A stretch of 64,000 nt of DNA from Campylorhamphus procurvoides. Taxonomy: Eukaryota > Chordata > Aves > Passeriformes > Dendrocolaptidae. Position 1 is the stretch's first letter; each line of letters begins with the position of its first letter. This document shows, one piece after another, positions 36,477 to 47,600 of this stretch. The notes below the pieces were generated by a model. It worked only from the letters and a program-made list of their open reading frames with translations, was not told the DNA's origin and did no database searches. The stretch lies in assembly GCA_013396655.1 (NCBI GenBank), contig WBMV01005072.1, forward strand, positions 402,247-466,246, in the 5' to 3' direction. Position numbers and translations under genes: made by a program.

Positions 36477-37760
36477 CTCCAGGCAAGGGAAGCATAATAA
36501 ACTTGACACATACATTTCACACTTTACAGTGTTGGAACTTGCCTGTAAACACTATCAGTGCTGTTAGTTATGTCACAGGGGCTGTATATTCAAGGTGCAC
36601 TTGCAAAAATTTCTTTAGCCAATGCTTCAGCTGCATCGGTGTTGTGAAAATCCTGGTCTTTGAGAACTGATGGTCTGCACCAGCTAAATGTTGTCAGAAC
36701 CATTTGTCTCCGCAGTGAGACAGAGCATCTGATTCCTGCCCTGGTTGGTTCATGACTAAGTCATTTACATTCCCATTCCCTCTGCTCTCGGAATACCAGG
36801 GTGTGATTAGAGTCCACAAACCAATGGCTTCATCCTTCCTTTTTATCTGAAACCTGTGCATATGGTAACAAAATAGAACTATAACACTGGGCCTAGAGAA
36901 ATAGTATAGCTATTAGACAAACACAGGGGAATACCAACATGTCAGATTTCATATATTATGTCTGAGGGTCACTTTTTGCAGCCCATCTTGCTCTTTTACA
37001 AAATGGTGCTTGTAATGCCTAAATTCATGGCTTAGTATTACCTACAATCAGCATCTGATTTATCAAGCACACCCTCCCCAGATGCTATTTGATGCCATAA
37101 ACCCATCATGTGATGTGACAAACAGGGTCACTTCTCTCTAATACATGACTAAATATGTCATACCTTAGAAGCTGGGTCACAGTGAAAGTGAGAGTCTGAC
37201 AGAAGGCTGGAGGGGAAAAAATCTATTTATGTGTACTTAACACAATCATGTGAATGAGTGAGGAGGGATAATCTGTGCAGAGAAATCTGTTGCTTCCTGC
37301 TGCCTGAGTTGTCCATGCTCCCTCTTTCCTACTCTCTGTGTACTGCTCTGCAAGGGTCAGGGCTGAGTTTGCAGCTCTACTGAGCATAAGGCATAGACAT
37401 GAATGAAAACATATACTGTGAAAGTCACTATTCAGTTGAAAAGCAAAACTGCAAAGACCTGTAATTCTATTGGCTTTCCACTGACCTCTGTCTTCCTATA
37501 CTTTTCTCTTCATTTCAAAAATTAATTACTCGAGGACACAACTACATAGATGTTGTACCCTGAGCCTATCAGAAAGGCATCTATCTGAAATGTGGGCCAC
37601 CCAGCTGTTAATGGATAAGAAAGCATTCCTTGTGTTCTATCAAGTGGCAGCATGGAAAAGTTTGAAATATTCAACTGTGGTGTGCTTACATGTGATTAAA
37701 ATGACCTAATAAAACAACATAATTACTTCATGTACTGGTCCCCAGGGCAGGCAAAGGTAA

Positions 37761-37798
37761 GCATATTGCTGAGCACAAAGCACATTGCTGAGCATAAA
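37761..37798. repeat. 19-bp imperfect tandem duplication
   Basis: GCATATTGCTGAGCACAAA at 37761-37779 is followed directly by a copy at 37780-37798 with two differences. Confidence 0.85.
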
Positions 37799-40700
37799 AC
37801 TCATGACAAGCTCATTGACCCCAGTGAAACCAGTAATCACCATTCACATTTAATCAGATATACATTTGGCATGATATTCTATCAACAATACCTGTTTGGT
37901 TACAGACATCCATGTTTCCTAGAGGCAAATGTACTTTGCCTCTTAGTAAGAAGGGGCATTTGAAACTTGAAACAGGATGACAATGTTAGTTCTAGTAGCA
38001 AATAATCATAGACATCAATAGACATATGAAAAGTATTCATTATTCATGGGTTCTTTTTAGCTTTTGTGCAATATATCTACAGTTGGAACACATTTCTTTC
38101 ATCCTCTCCCCTCACTCCCCTCAACCTAAAGATTTTATTTCTCTATATATCTAATAAAAGAATCATTGCTAATTAAATGTGTAAAGGTGTTTAGTTTGGA
38201 ACTTTTTTTAAACCTTTTAATAGTATCTGTGAACAGGATACAAAACTGTGATGCAATCATGTCTCTGCGTGTTTCACTCCACTGTACCAGACTAATACAG
38301 TTAACCAAAAAGTGGAGCACTTTCCAGCCCAGGTATGTTTAGCCTGAGCGAACATAACTCCATTCTTTCATTTTTTCTAACTCTGTCAAGTTTCATAAAT
38401 TAAGTGTGGCAAAGTCAGCTGGATGAATCATTTTTAAGAGTACTAGATCTTGCTGCTTTTATCTTTTCTCACACAAGTAAATCCCACTTAAGTCCCTGAC
38501 AGCTGTGTGAGGGGAACAGGGGGGCAAAGAGGAAGGAGAAAAGGATGACTCAGATCCTGGCCATTAAAAGCATTTTTACTTCTGAACTAGGGAGAATTCC
38601 ATTTTTGGAGAAATGCATTATTTTAGTCCTGACCACCAATAATTCATTATATCTTCTTAATACCTCACTTAGCTCTGTCAGAATTCAGCTTGTATGATTT
38701 ACTCAGAGAAACTTCAACTCTCTTTGTGGTTTCAGTTTATCACATTTATAGATGGCAACATTCTTCCTTTTTAATTCTGAATTTCCCATTAACTAAACAC
38801 TTTCTCTCTTCACAACTATTCTAGCACATTTTATCTTTTTCCTTCTCTTTTATTCTTAATAGGTAGTAAGTGCTTGCCTGAACAGAATTTCAATCCTGCA
38901 AGACTCTTCTCTAATGTTCTATGTATTCTGGTTTACTAAGTTAACATTAAGTGAGATAGAAAGCATTCAGCAATTTTAAACTCTTTCACTTGTTCACTTT
39001 GGAAATAAAGAAAAATAAATTTTTCAATTTGGGGTTTTAAATCACTGTATATGTTATTTGTCTTTATTAATGTATTTACACACTTTATAGCTAAGGGCAA
39101 ATATAAACTATATATCATACAAATTTCACTAAACTACACAATTGAACCTTTCTCTTTAAATGTTTTACTATTCATAGGACTGTCTTCATTGTTTCAGCTT
39201 CTGTACAAACACTTAGGAAGAGACAGCAATTACTCCAAAGCACTTGTAATCACATTTACGTGTAGTTAATTAATTAAATTAAATCAAGAAGAAATCATTC
39301 TAAAATAACTTAGTGGAATCCACCAAGGTTTTTCATCATTTTAACTTCACGTGTTTAAAAGCAATGTGGTGGCACTGGTGCAGATTGTGTTTAAAAATAG
39401 GATATCATCATACAAGATAAGACTTCTGGAAAGCTCCACATTTGTACATTACATACAGTAAAGGAAGAGCAAGTAATGGGTCACTATGCAGAAATGGGTG
39501 TCTAAGGCTTCAATCATTTAAACATCTTGCCTAAAGAAGGCAAGTGAAGTTCAAAGCAGAGAACAATGGAAAGAATTCCAAAACAGGAAATATCTGTTAC
39601 AGACATTAGAAATGCAGTAGATGATCCAGGTGCAGTCACATACTGACCAGGAAGGAATATTAGGCTTTGTTGCAGAGAATAACAAATCCCCAAAGCATTC
39701 AGTTTGATATGCAGCTGCAGAGCACAAGACAAACAAAAATTATTCCAGCAATAAAAAAATACAATAGAAATCAAAGGATATAGTTCTGCTTCTAAAAATA
39801 ACACTGCTCATTAGACTTCACCTAACAGGCAATATGCAGTCTAGTTACTATGATTTAGTGACGTTGTGCATATAAACTATACCAGCGCCTGAAGGCATGC
39901 AGTGTTTGGCAGGAGGAATACAAATTTTGGTGTATATTAGCACCAGAATTAGTGATTAAAAGGCTGAGAGTGTAATGAGCCAATATAATTATTTTTAAAT
40001 GCCTTTTTTTTGTGGAAAGACAGTTGTAGAATACACAACAGAGACTACGAGCAAAATAGGTTCATGTAGCAAAGGCAAGGGAGGTAGCTTCCTTTATCAG
40101 AAAGCTTCTGAGACTACCAGATCAATTGGCTTTACAGGCTGAAAAATGCACACATGAAACCTTTCCCATGAAAGCAGGATTTAGATCTTTCTCTACATTT
40201 TGCCTATTTCATAGCAGTCCTCTTTCAACAAAGGAAATCAATGAACTGGGTTTTCACATATGGGAAGAGACCCATTTGGGGGAGTGAGCATCCAAAATAG
40301 AGAGGCAATAAGGTGGTGAGAGGGGGATGAAAGGAGGCTCTCCATGAGAGCTGCAGCTGCAGGGAAGGGGGCAGGTCCATGGGACAGGGAGCAGCAGGAC
40401 TGCAAGCACTGCACAGCCCTGCCTCTCAAGGAGAAGGTCTAAACTCACAGCCCTGCCTAGTTGCTTCCCCTTGAATGCCCAAATGCTAGTGATGACTTGA
40501 TGCCACAATACTGCTCACAGTGAGCTGAAAAAAAATCCACTAAAATAAACGGTAAGATCTTGCCTGGTAGCTGAGAAATTTGCAGGACATGCATTGACTT
40601 TTGCCAGGGATGCAGAACTAGAAGGTAGGTCTTTTTCTTCTGATGCAGTGAGAGAAGTCTAAGACAGGCAAAGACCTTTCTCTAAAGGCTGGTGAAATGA

Positions 40701-40838
40701 AACAAACCCTTGTAAAGGAATTACAAGGCTGCTTCCAGTACCTAGGGAAAATGAAATACAGGAAACTTTACCAGGTTCAAAACATCACATAAAGAAAGAA
40801 GAAATACTACTGATCTTAGAAGAAAAAGGGTAAAGGGT

Positions 40839-40858
40839 CATGACTTTCCATGACTTTC
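40839..40858. repeat. 10-bp tandem duplication
   Basis: CATGACTTTC occurs twice head to tail, followed by CA. A slippage product. Confidence 0.85.
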
Positions 40859-43424
40859 CAGATGTACAGGAAAATTCAACTACAATCTGCCTTCTCTGAA
40901 AGGCAAATGAAAGTGCCTTCTGTTCAATTGGCCTGATCCTTTCATGAGATGAGTCAATTAGACACAATGTAAGAGAAATGCCAGATTATTGTTGCCATAT
41001 GAAAAGCTAACTTTTCCTCTGTGACTGGTCTCTGCAAGCCAAAATTCATCAAAGGACTGAGTGAATCTTAAGTTTGACACAGCTGGAATGAAAATCTCAT
41101 CCAAGGCTTCAAAAAGAGTAGTCTAAATATAGGTTCTTAAATATATTTAACCTGTTTTTAAAAAATGTGGAGTTCTGTCAGCTCCCATATGAGAATCAGG
41201 CCAAGTCTACTCCATAGCTTCAGTAGGTACTCAGTAAACCACCTATAAGCAGCTACTTCTGAAAACTTAATCTATGCTACAAGATGAATCATTTTTCCCT
41301 TTTGAGGAGAATGCTTCAAGGTCAATTTTTGAACAAAGTGAGCATTTTAAGTAGGTACATAAGAAAAGGACCAGAAGACAGCAAGAGATAGAAGACCAAG
41401 TGACCTTTTTCACTCTTCTAGGGAACAAATTTTGGGTTGTCTGGCAGGAAATTATTGTCCCCCTCCACCATGCTGGTTGATCAGCTCTAGGCAACCTAAA
41501 CAGGGAATAGAGAGCTCTGGTACTCCCTCAGGCCATGTCCCCTTCCTTCTGACCTGGAGAAGCAATGTGGGGAAGAGATGTCCAAGCCTCAGGTCTACCA
41601 GAACAGAAATTTGGGCAGATGGAGGAATTCCTGTTCATTCCCATGGTTCTGCAGTGCTTTGCAGACATTACATTGAACAAGATGAAAAAGAGGAAAAATG
41701 GACACTAAATGCTTATAAAGACCAGGCAATCTACCAGCATTTCTGACTCTTGAGTAAATTTGGAATAATCCCATAAAAACAGCAGAAATAGTTCTAATAC
41801 AAGAATTGGTACTTGTGAGTTACTGAAAAGCTTCAGTTTTGTCACACTCTGGCAGTCAGTATGCTGAGTCTGGTCTTGTATTATTTGGAAAACAGGAAAT
41901 GGAAAGGAAATTTCAGAAAGAGGATTTCCTCAAGGAATACAGATTCTGAAGGGTGTGGGAGGCAGATTCTTCAATGGTTGTTTGAGCTAGTGCCAAATTT
42001 AAGAAAATAGAGTTATTACTTTGAGCTAAGAATGAAAATTAAAATATAATTTATATACAGTCCATTAATTTAATTATAAAAGTTGAAATAAATCAAGCCT
42101 ATTATAAACACATTAGCATTAAGTAATTACTGCTTATAACCCCAATGCCACTTCAAATAGGAAAAGGTACCTCATGTTTCAGCTTTAGATTATCTACATA
42201 CACAGAATTAATTTCTAAATGATACACCAGATTGTCTTTACTGCATCATTAAAATCCACTGGCTTTGTTGCACACAAGCACTGCATCTTTAGCTTTGACT
42301 AGAGGCTGTTATTTTTACACTGTGTGTTAGACTCAATTTATTTCTCTAAAATATAATTTGTTGTTGACTTTGTTTATAAAATACAGTACCAGTGAATGAC
42401 ACATCTTCTTAGACTAGCCAGATTTGATATTTCAACATAGATTTCTGCAGTGAAGTTTCCATGAATGGAATATGGTGGGGGATCACATTTCTGCTTGCCT
42501 TCCCTCTTCACTCAAAACATAGCTAGGAAGAAGTTTGTGTTACACAAAACTTGAAAAGTACTCTTTTAAAGGTTTTATCAGTTCCCTAATAGTATTCATA
42601 GGGGTTTGCTTGAGAATTCACTAGAAATTAATCAGGGCATTCAGCCAGCACTGAATGTTTCTACATGCTTACTAAATACAGTTATTTGTAACCCAGAAGT
42701 ACACGTGTTTATATTGTTTCTGCTAGGTAGAGAAAAACAAACACAGTGGCATATAATAGTGTCCATAATTTTAGACCTGTAATTCCAGTGAAGTCAATGG
42801 ATCCTCCGTGGTTCCTAAAATAAATTAAAAAAATATGCTGGAATTATTTCAGACTCCTTAAAAAAACCCAATCTTAATCTTTAAAGAAACCTCATATTTT
42901 CTATATTCAGAAAAAATTACTATAGAAGAAAATTATCCAGGCAGAACATATTCTTAAATACTTAAATGCAGGTCTAATTTCTATGATTGTTGACTGGGTT
43001 ATGGAAAGATGCATCAATTGCTAAAAATAAACCTAAACTAAAATATGTAGGAATAAATTTGACTTCCAATGGTAGATGCATTTCCATAAACACAGCTTCA
43101 TTGAAGGAATACACCTAAAATTACAGAACTTGTTTATGATTCCTTCAGCTTCATTTGCATATTACTGTATCAGATCTGTTTGCTCTTGTTAGTCAAAACT
43201 ACATGGCATTTTAGTCTGGTTTGGAAGCCTGTAGTGAAAAAAGTCAAATTCAAATTTAAGCACCTGGGAATTTTCCTTTCAGACATATTTATGTACCTTG
43301 CCCTCCTGAAATGCATGGAATTCAACAATTAAAAACGTACAGAATTAGGGCTTCATCGCTGTGGAAATTACTTTCCTGAACATCCACTACTTTAAGTTCA
43401 TGAAAACAAACATGCATAGTGATG

Positions 43425-44200
43425 AGTGGATTTTCAATATCAACAAGGATGAAGACTCCACAGCCTTTCCGGGAAACTTTCAAGAAGTCTTTGACCCTCT
43501 CCCCTTTTGTATTTCCATTGATGTCCATTGCCTCTTCTCCTGTCTCTGCACACCACTGGGAAAATTCTGGCCGATCTTCTTTACACCTGCCTGGTAATGG
43601 ATAAGGTCCCCCTGGCCTTCTCTTCTCCAGGCTGAGCAGTCCCATCTCTCTCAGCCTATCCTTAAGATTCTCCAGTCCCTTAAACATCCTTGTGGCCTTG
43701 TGCTGGACTCAGTTCTAGGCGTCCATGTCTTTCTTGCACTGGGGAATCCAGCACCAGACCAAGCACTCCAGATCTATTAATACCAGTGCTAAGCACAGGA
43801 AAGGACCACCTTCTTCATCCTGCTGACATTGTCTTCCTAATGCAGCCCAGAGGGTTGTTGGCTGTTCTGCTGCAAGGGTATATTGATGGCTTACGTTGAA
43901 CTGCTGTCCACCAGGACCTATAGGATCTTCCTCACAAAGCTGTTTTCCAGACAATTGGCTCCCAGTCTATCTAAATGTATAGAGTTTTTCCTCTCCTCAC
44001 TTCTGCCTTTAGCATTTCCTTTTGCTGAACTTCCTGAAGTTTCTGTTGTCCCATTTCTCCATCCGTTCCATGTCTGTCTGAATGGCAGCAGTTATTTGGT
44101 ATATTATCATATCTAGCTGGATGTCATCTGGGTAAATTTGATGAAGGTGTCCTTTACCCCATCATCCATCTCTATGTGATCTTGATGGGATTATAGCCCT
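43425..44200 (-). pseudogene. CR1 ORF2 reverse-transcriptase C-terminal part and 3' UTR start, decayed
   Basis: On the minus strand, GATGAC (complement of 44123-44128) followed by I-Q-L fits the catalytic Asp-Asp motif of non-LTR reverse transcriptases, reached only after a frameshift. Downstream come IQTDMERMEKWDNRNFRKF (about 44092-44030), a C-K-K-D-M-D segment near 43730 and GLENLKDRLREMGLLSLEKR (about 43680-43620). The last matches the conserved end of avian CR1 ORF2 (G-L-E-x-x-x-x-x-x-R-L-R-E-L-G-L-F-S-L-E-K-R-R). The following DNA to about 43425 matches the CR1 3' region by order of blocks. A 121-codon frame at 43322-43687 and a 79-codon frame at 43715-43954 are surviving pieces of this ORF, not host genes. 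Confidence 0.85.
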
Positions 44201-44289
44201 GCACCTGCATGCAGACCTCTCATTCCCTCTGTTTGTTCTTTTCTGTACATGGATTTCACAGGAAAAAAAAAAAAGGAACATTCACCCAC

Positions 44290-44346
44290 TTCCACCCCTA
44301 ATGCTCTGATCCTGGCATGTTTTTATTTGTGTGTACACAGTTACAG
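44290..44346 (-). pseudogene. CR1 ORF2 endonuclease start, fragment
   Basis: Minus-strand sequence from 44346 reads CTGTAACTGTGTACACACAA then ATAAAAACATG, resembling the CR1 ORF2 opening that encodes L-K-C-L-Y-T-N-A-R-S-M, the first strand of the AP-endonuclease domain. In-frame stops are present. Support comes mainly from its position directly after ORF1. Confidence 0.5.
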
Positions 44347-44454
44347 TGGACTGCCTTTTATCCTGTTCTTTTGATTTTGTAGTCTTTCCTTCCACAGCCA
44401 GTTGACCACTTCCCTACTTGCTGCTGTGTTATCACCTCCTTCCCCACTTCATTT

Positions 44455-44640
44455 CTAGCTTAAGGCTCTCTTCAGCAGATTGGTCAGCCTGTTGGCAATG
44501 ATATTTTTGCCTCACTTGGACAGGTCTATCCTATTTCTTCCTAGCAGCTCTCAGTCATCAAAAAGGACTGTGGCTTTGTGAGACAAATTCCTGTCACCAA
44601 CACCAGATGTTCAACCAGTTGTTGATTCTCAGTGTCCATA
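44455..44640 (-). pseudogene. CR1 ORF1 C-terminus (SGNH-esterase-like domain), inactive
   Basis: From 44565 to the stop at 44455 the minus strand reads L-F-D-D-stop-E-L-L-G-R-N-R-I-D-L-S-K-stop-G-K-N-I-I-A-N-R-L, then T-N-L-L-K-R-A-L-S-stop. This matches the last block of CR1 ORF1, where D-G-I-H-L-T carries the Asp and His of an SGNH-type esterase. Here the Asp is replaced by Asn (44533-44535) and the His by Asp (44524-44526), and two stops interrupt it. The family's ORF1 protein binds retrotransposon RNA/lipid; this copy cannot make it. Confidence 0.8.
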
Positions 44641-47600
44641 AATGACAGATGTGCATGAATAATCTCACAGCAATTATAATGCCTAATTGCAGTGCTGTCA
44701 CAAGGCATAGGCTGATGGGGCTCATCCCTGCTCTAAAGAAGACTATGGCTCTGTGAGTCTCAATACATCATTTTGGGCTAATTTAGTCTGGTTGTAATAC
44801 AAAGGCAGCCCTTAAAAGTAGAGATCTTCCTTTGATGTACATGCCTACCATGGAGGAAAAAGCTATTCTTGAGGATTTTTGACTGTTTAAGATGGTATAT
44901 ATAGAATTTTTGGTAGTTTCAAAAATAATTGGTAAACAGATAATTTTAAAAAGTGAAATAGTCTTGATTTCTTAAGAACTTTGATCCCAAGACAAAACTT
45001 CATAAACAGGTCAAAAGACAACATGACATGCTAATTATTTAAAAAACCCTTACTCTGAGCCCAACTTTTAAAACTTGTTTAAACTTTGCTAATGATTGTG
45101 ATTTTTTTTTTGTTATTATTAATATTAATAGTATTTCCAATCTGAATGTAATTGAAATGTCAAAGCAGCTGTAGAACTTCAAAATGCTTTCAGTCATTAT
45201 CATTTTATCAAAGTCAGTGCAAGCACATTCCCTTTCTCTTTGTGGCTAATCTTCATTGATTGGGGATGAACAAGCAGCGGTAAATTCCCAAATGCCTGTA
45301 TTTGACTAAAAATTGCAATTACTCAGTTCCTAGTAATATGCATTTCAAATGTGTTTGGCATTCTTTCAATATTCATTGATTATTGTTATCAGCTCAAAAA
45401 ATTAAAATGCAACCACAGGTATTAGAGAATATAGGATTTGAAACTGGTTTAAATCCTGTTCATGGGGAAACCATTGACTTCAAAGAGATGTCAAATCAAT
45501 GGTCTCCCAAGTCAGTTGCTGGGTGTCTAACAGTGGTCAAATGGTGGAGACTTTTCTATAGACAGGAAAAGATTCTCCTCAACTTATTATTATTTCAGTA
45601 TTGTGATCATATTGCTTCTGACTTTGCGGCCTTTCCAATAACCTTACAATAAATATCCCTAAATGCTCTTGATATCGGCCAGGAGTATTCCTAAATACTC
45701 TTAGATACTACTGTTACTGAAGGATTTAATGCAAAATATCTACATCATGTATCCAATTAGCATGTGAAACAGTCTTCCCTAAAGCAAAGACTGTAGAAAA
45801 AAAGTCTGAAGAATTAAAAATTCTGGTGGCTTTTTGATTGCTGATATTGGAAAAGTTAGCTCACTATTCTAGCAAATGCTTGAGAAAATGTTCCCAACCA
45901 ATGCAACTCTGGGCAATGCGAAAAACATGCCCTTCAAACAAAATGGTGAAATCAATCCCTTTCAATGTTGTGCAGCAAACCCCAAATATTTATAAATTGA
46001 TCACAGTACTCTGATGTGAAGAGCATTAAGTCAGGATAAATGTAAGTTCAAGACCCATTTTAATCACTTAAGCAAACCTCCAACAATGCAAGTTCAAATC
46101 AATTGAGAATTTTTGAAAACTTAGGCTGGGATTCATCTCTTCTGAATGCAGAGACTTCCACTGAGACATCTAATCAACTGAACTGCTCACTCTCAGATGC
46201 CTTTATAGCCAACAGAGGCTGAGTCAGTGGAACCCAAGGCTGACTCATCACAGTTCAAAATCCCTGTAAATACCCACTTTGCTCTACTGTTTTCAAAGGA
46301 GACTGAGGATGGCTTGCTTAATTATGTCTGTTTATATCACAGACATCTCAAGTTAGAGTTCCCTGGGATATTGGTGAATAAAGTCTGATCTTCTTATCTG
46401 AATTGGTCAGTTTAGCAAAAAACATAGATCATCAGGTGCTCTGAAAAAAAGTCCTAATTCTTTGGTAATCACATTGGAACACACTGGGATGCAACCAACA
46501 GACAAATTTCATTTAGAGAAGTCTACAGTGATGGAGTGGGTTTTTTTGTTTATTGGGTTTTTTTTATTAGAAAATTCTCTGTTTTCTCTATGTAAGAAAT
46601 ATTGAAACCAGATATCAGAGTTGTTAATTCTTAATGACTCAGGTAGCAAAAAAAAACAATTAGGAACTAAATACCTTCGTACATCTAGGCTTAAATAAAA
46701 AGTAAAAACATCTGTTTCAGTTAGGCCTGAATTTTAACCCAGAAAAATGTAATATTACTCTTTGAACATAAGCCTGGAATCCACATTGGTATTTTTGGCT
46801 AGTTCCTGTATTATGCTGCTGTCTGGTTGAGTTTACATAGGAACATATTGATTTTCTTTGTCTTTCCTCCTGAATCTTTCCCCCTCCAATACAAACAGCG
46901 TGGAAGTATCAGCACTTAACAAAAAAGAAAGAGGCCAGAAGAGTGGGCCAGCTCCCGGCTCATACACAGGGAAAATCTTTTTTCTTTCTGACCGGACATT
47001 CTGGAAACATCTAGTTTTCATTTCAGGTTTTTTAATGACAAAAACAAGCTCGTTTTAAGCCTATTAAATCATTTCTGTTTGAGGCCACTGACATGTTACA
47101 TTTTTCTAGTGCCCCATATTGTCAGTCTTGTTCATCTCAGGAGAGAATTAAAAGTAAACATTTACCTGGTGTCTCTTGTGGATACCAGCGGGGAAAAAAA
47201 AAAAAAAAAGTAGATTTGTGCAAGTATGGGAAGATTTTTTTCCAGGAAATGTGACTGTATGGTTGGATTCACAGAACTGTGGGCCATTTTATTAACCTAC
47301 ATTATCGTTGTTATTGTAATATATATCTCACTGTGGCAGTATTTAAAGTTTATAGTCATGCTCATTTTGCAAGGCCCTGTGAATGAGCTGTACTTCACCT
47401 AAATTATGTCATCTGGAAATTAGAATCTAATTTAGTGTTTAAGTCAATCATTTAGATTCCCTTTAATGAATAAGTGTCATCAAATTGTCCATTACAAGAT
47501 ATCGGCACCTCTGGAAGAAAAAATAAAACTGGCTCTCTTATACACAGGTGTTACCTCCCATCTGCTGACAGAAAGGGGGCAAAGATGCTGAAGCTAGATG

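Larger units (their letters stand above)
32368..43424. other. Long unique AT-rich non-coding stretch
   Basis: About 11 kb with no recognised gene or repeat family. Smaller items are listed separately: palindrome-like motifs, a TG/GA microsatellite, and tandem duplications at 37761 and 40839. A GC-richer patch at about 40260-40480 has overlapping minus-strand frames (63 and 84 codons) without domains. Another at about 41432-41700 has a 104-codon plus frame that is likewise unrecognised. Confidence 0.45.
43425..44640 (-). mobile_element. Internally deleted CR1 LINE (ORF1 end, ORF2 start, ORF2 end)
   Basis: Read on the minus strand this is one CR1 retrotransposon copy. The end of ORF1 lies at 44640-44455, the linker and first codons of the ORF2 endonuclease at about 44346-44290, and the last part of the ORF2 reverse transcriptase with the start of the 3' UTR at about 44200-43425. 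The order is that of CR1, but most of the endonuclease and reverse transcriptase, normally more than 2 kb, is missing between about 44290 and 44200. The final 3' UTR and the terminal short repeat are also missing. Many stops and frameshifts make it dead. Two overlapping insertions cannot be ruled out, but identical orientation and correct order favour one deleted copy. Confidence 0.85.

Noticed and set aside
43322..43687. 121-codon minus-strand frame as a host gene
   Set aside because: Its first part is the conserved end of CR1 ORF2 and the rest is CR1 3' UTR and flank.
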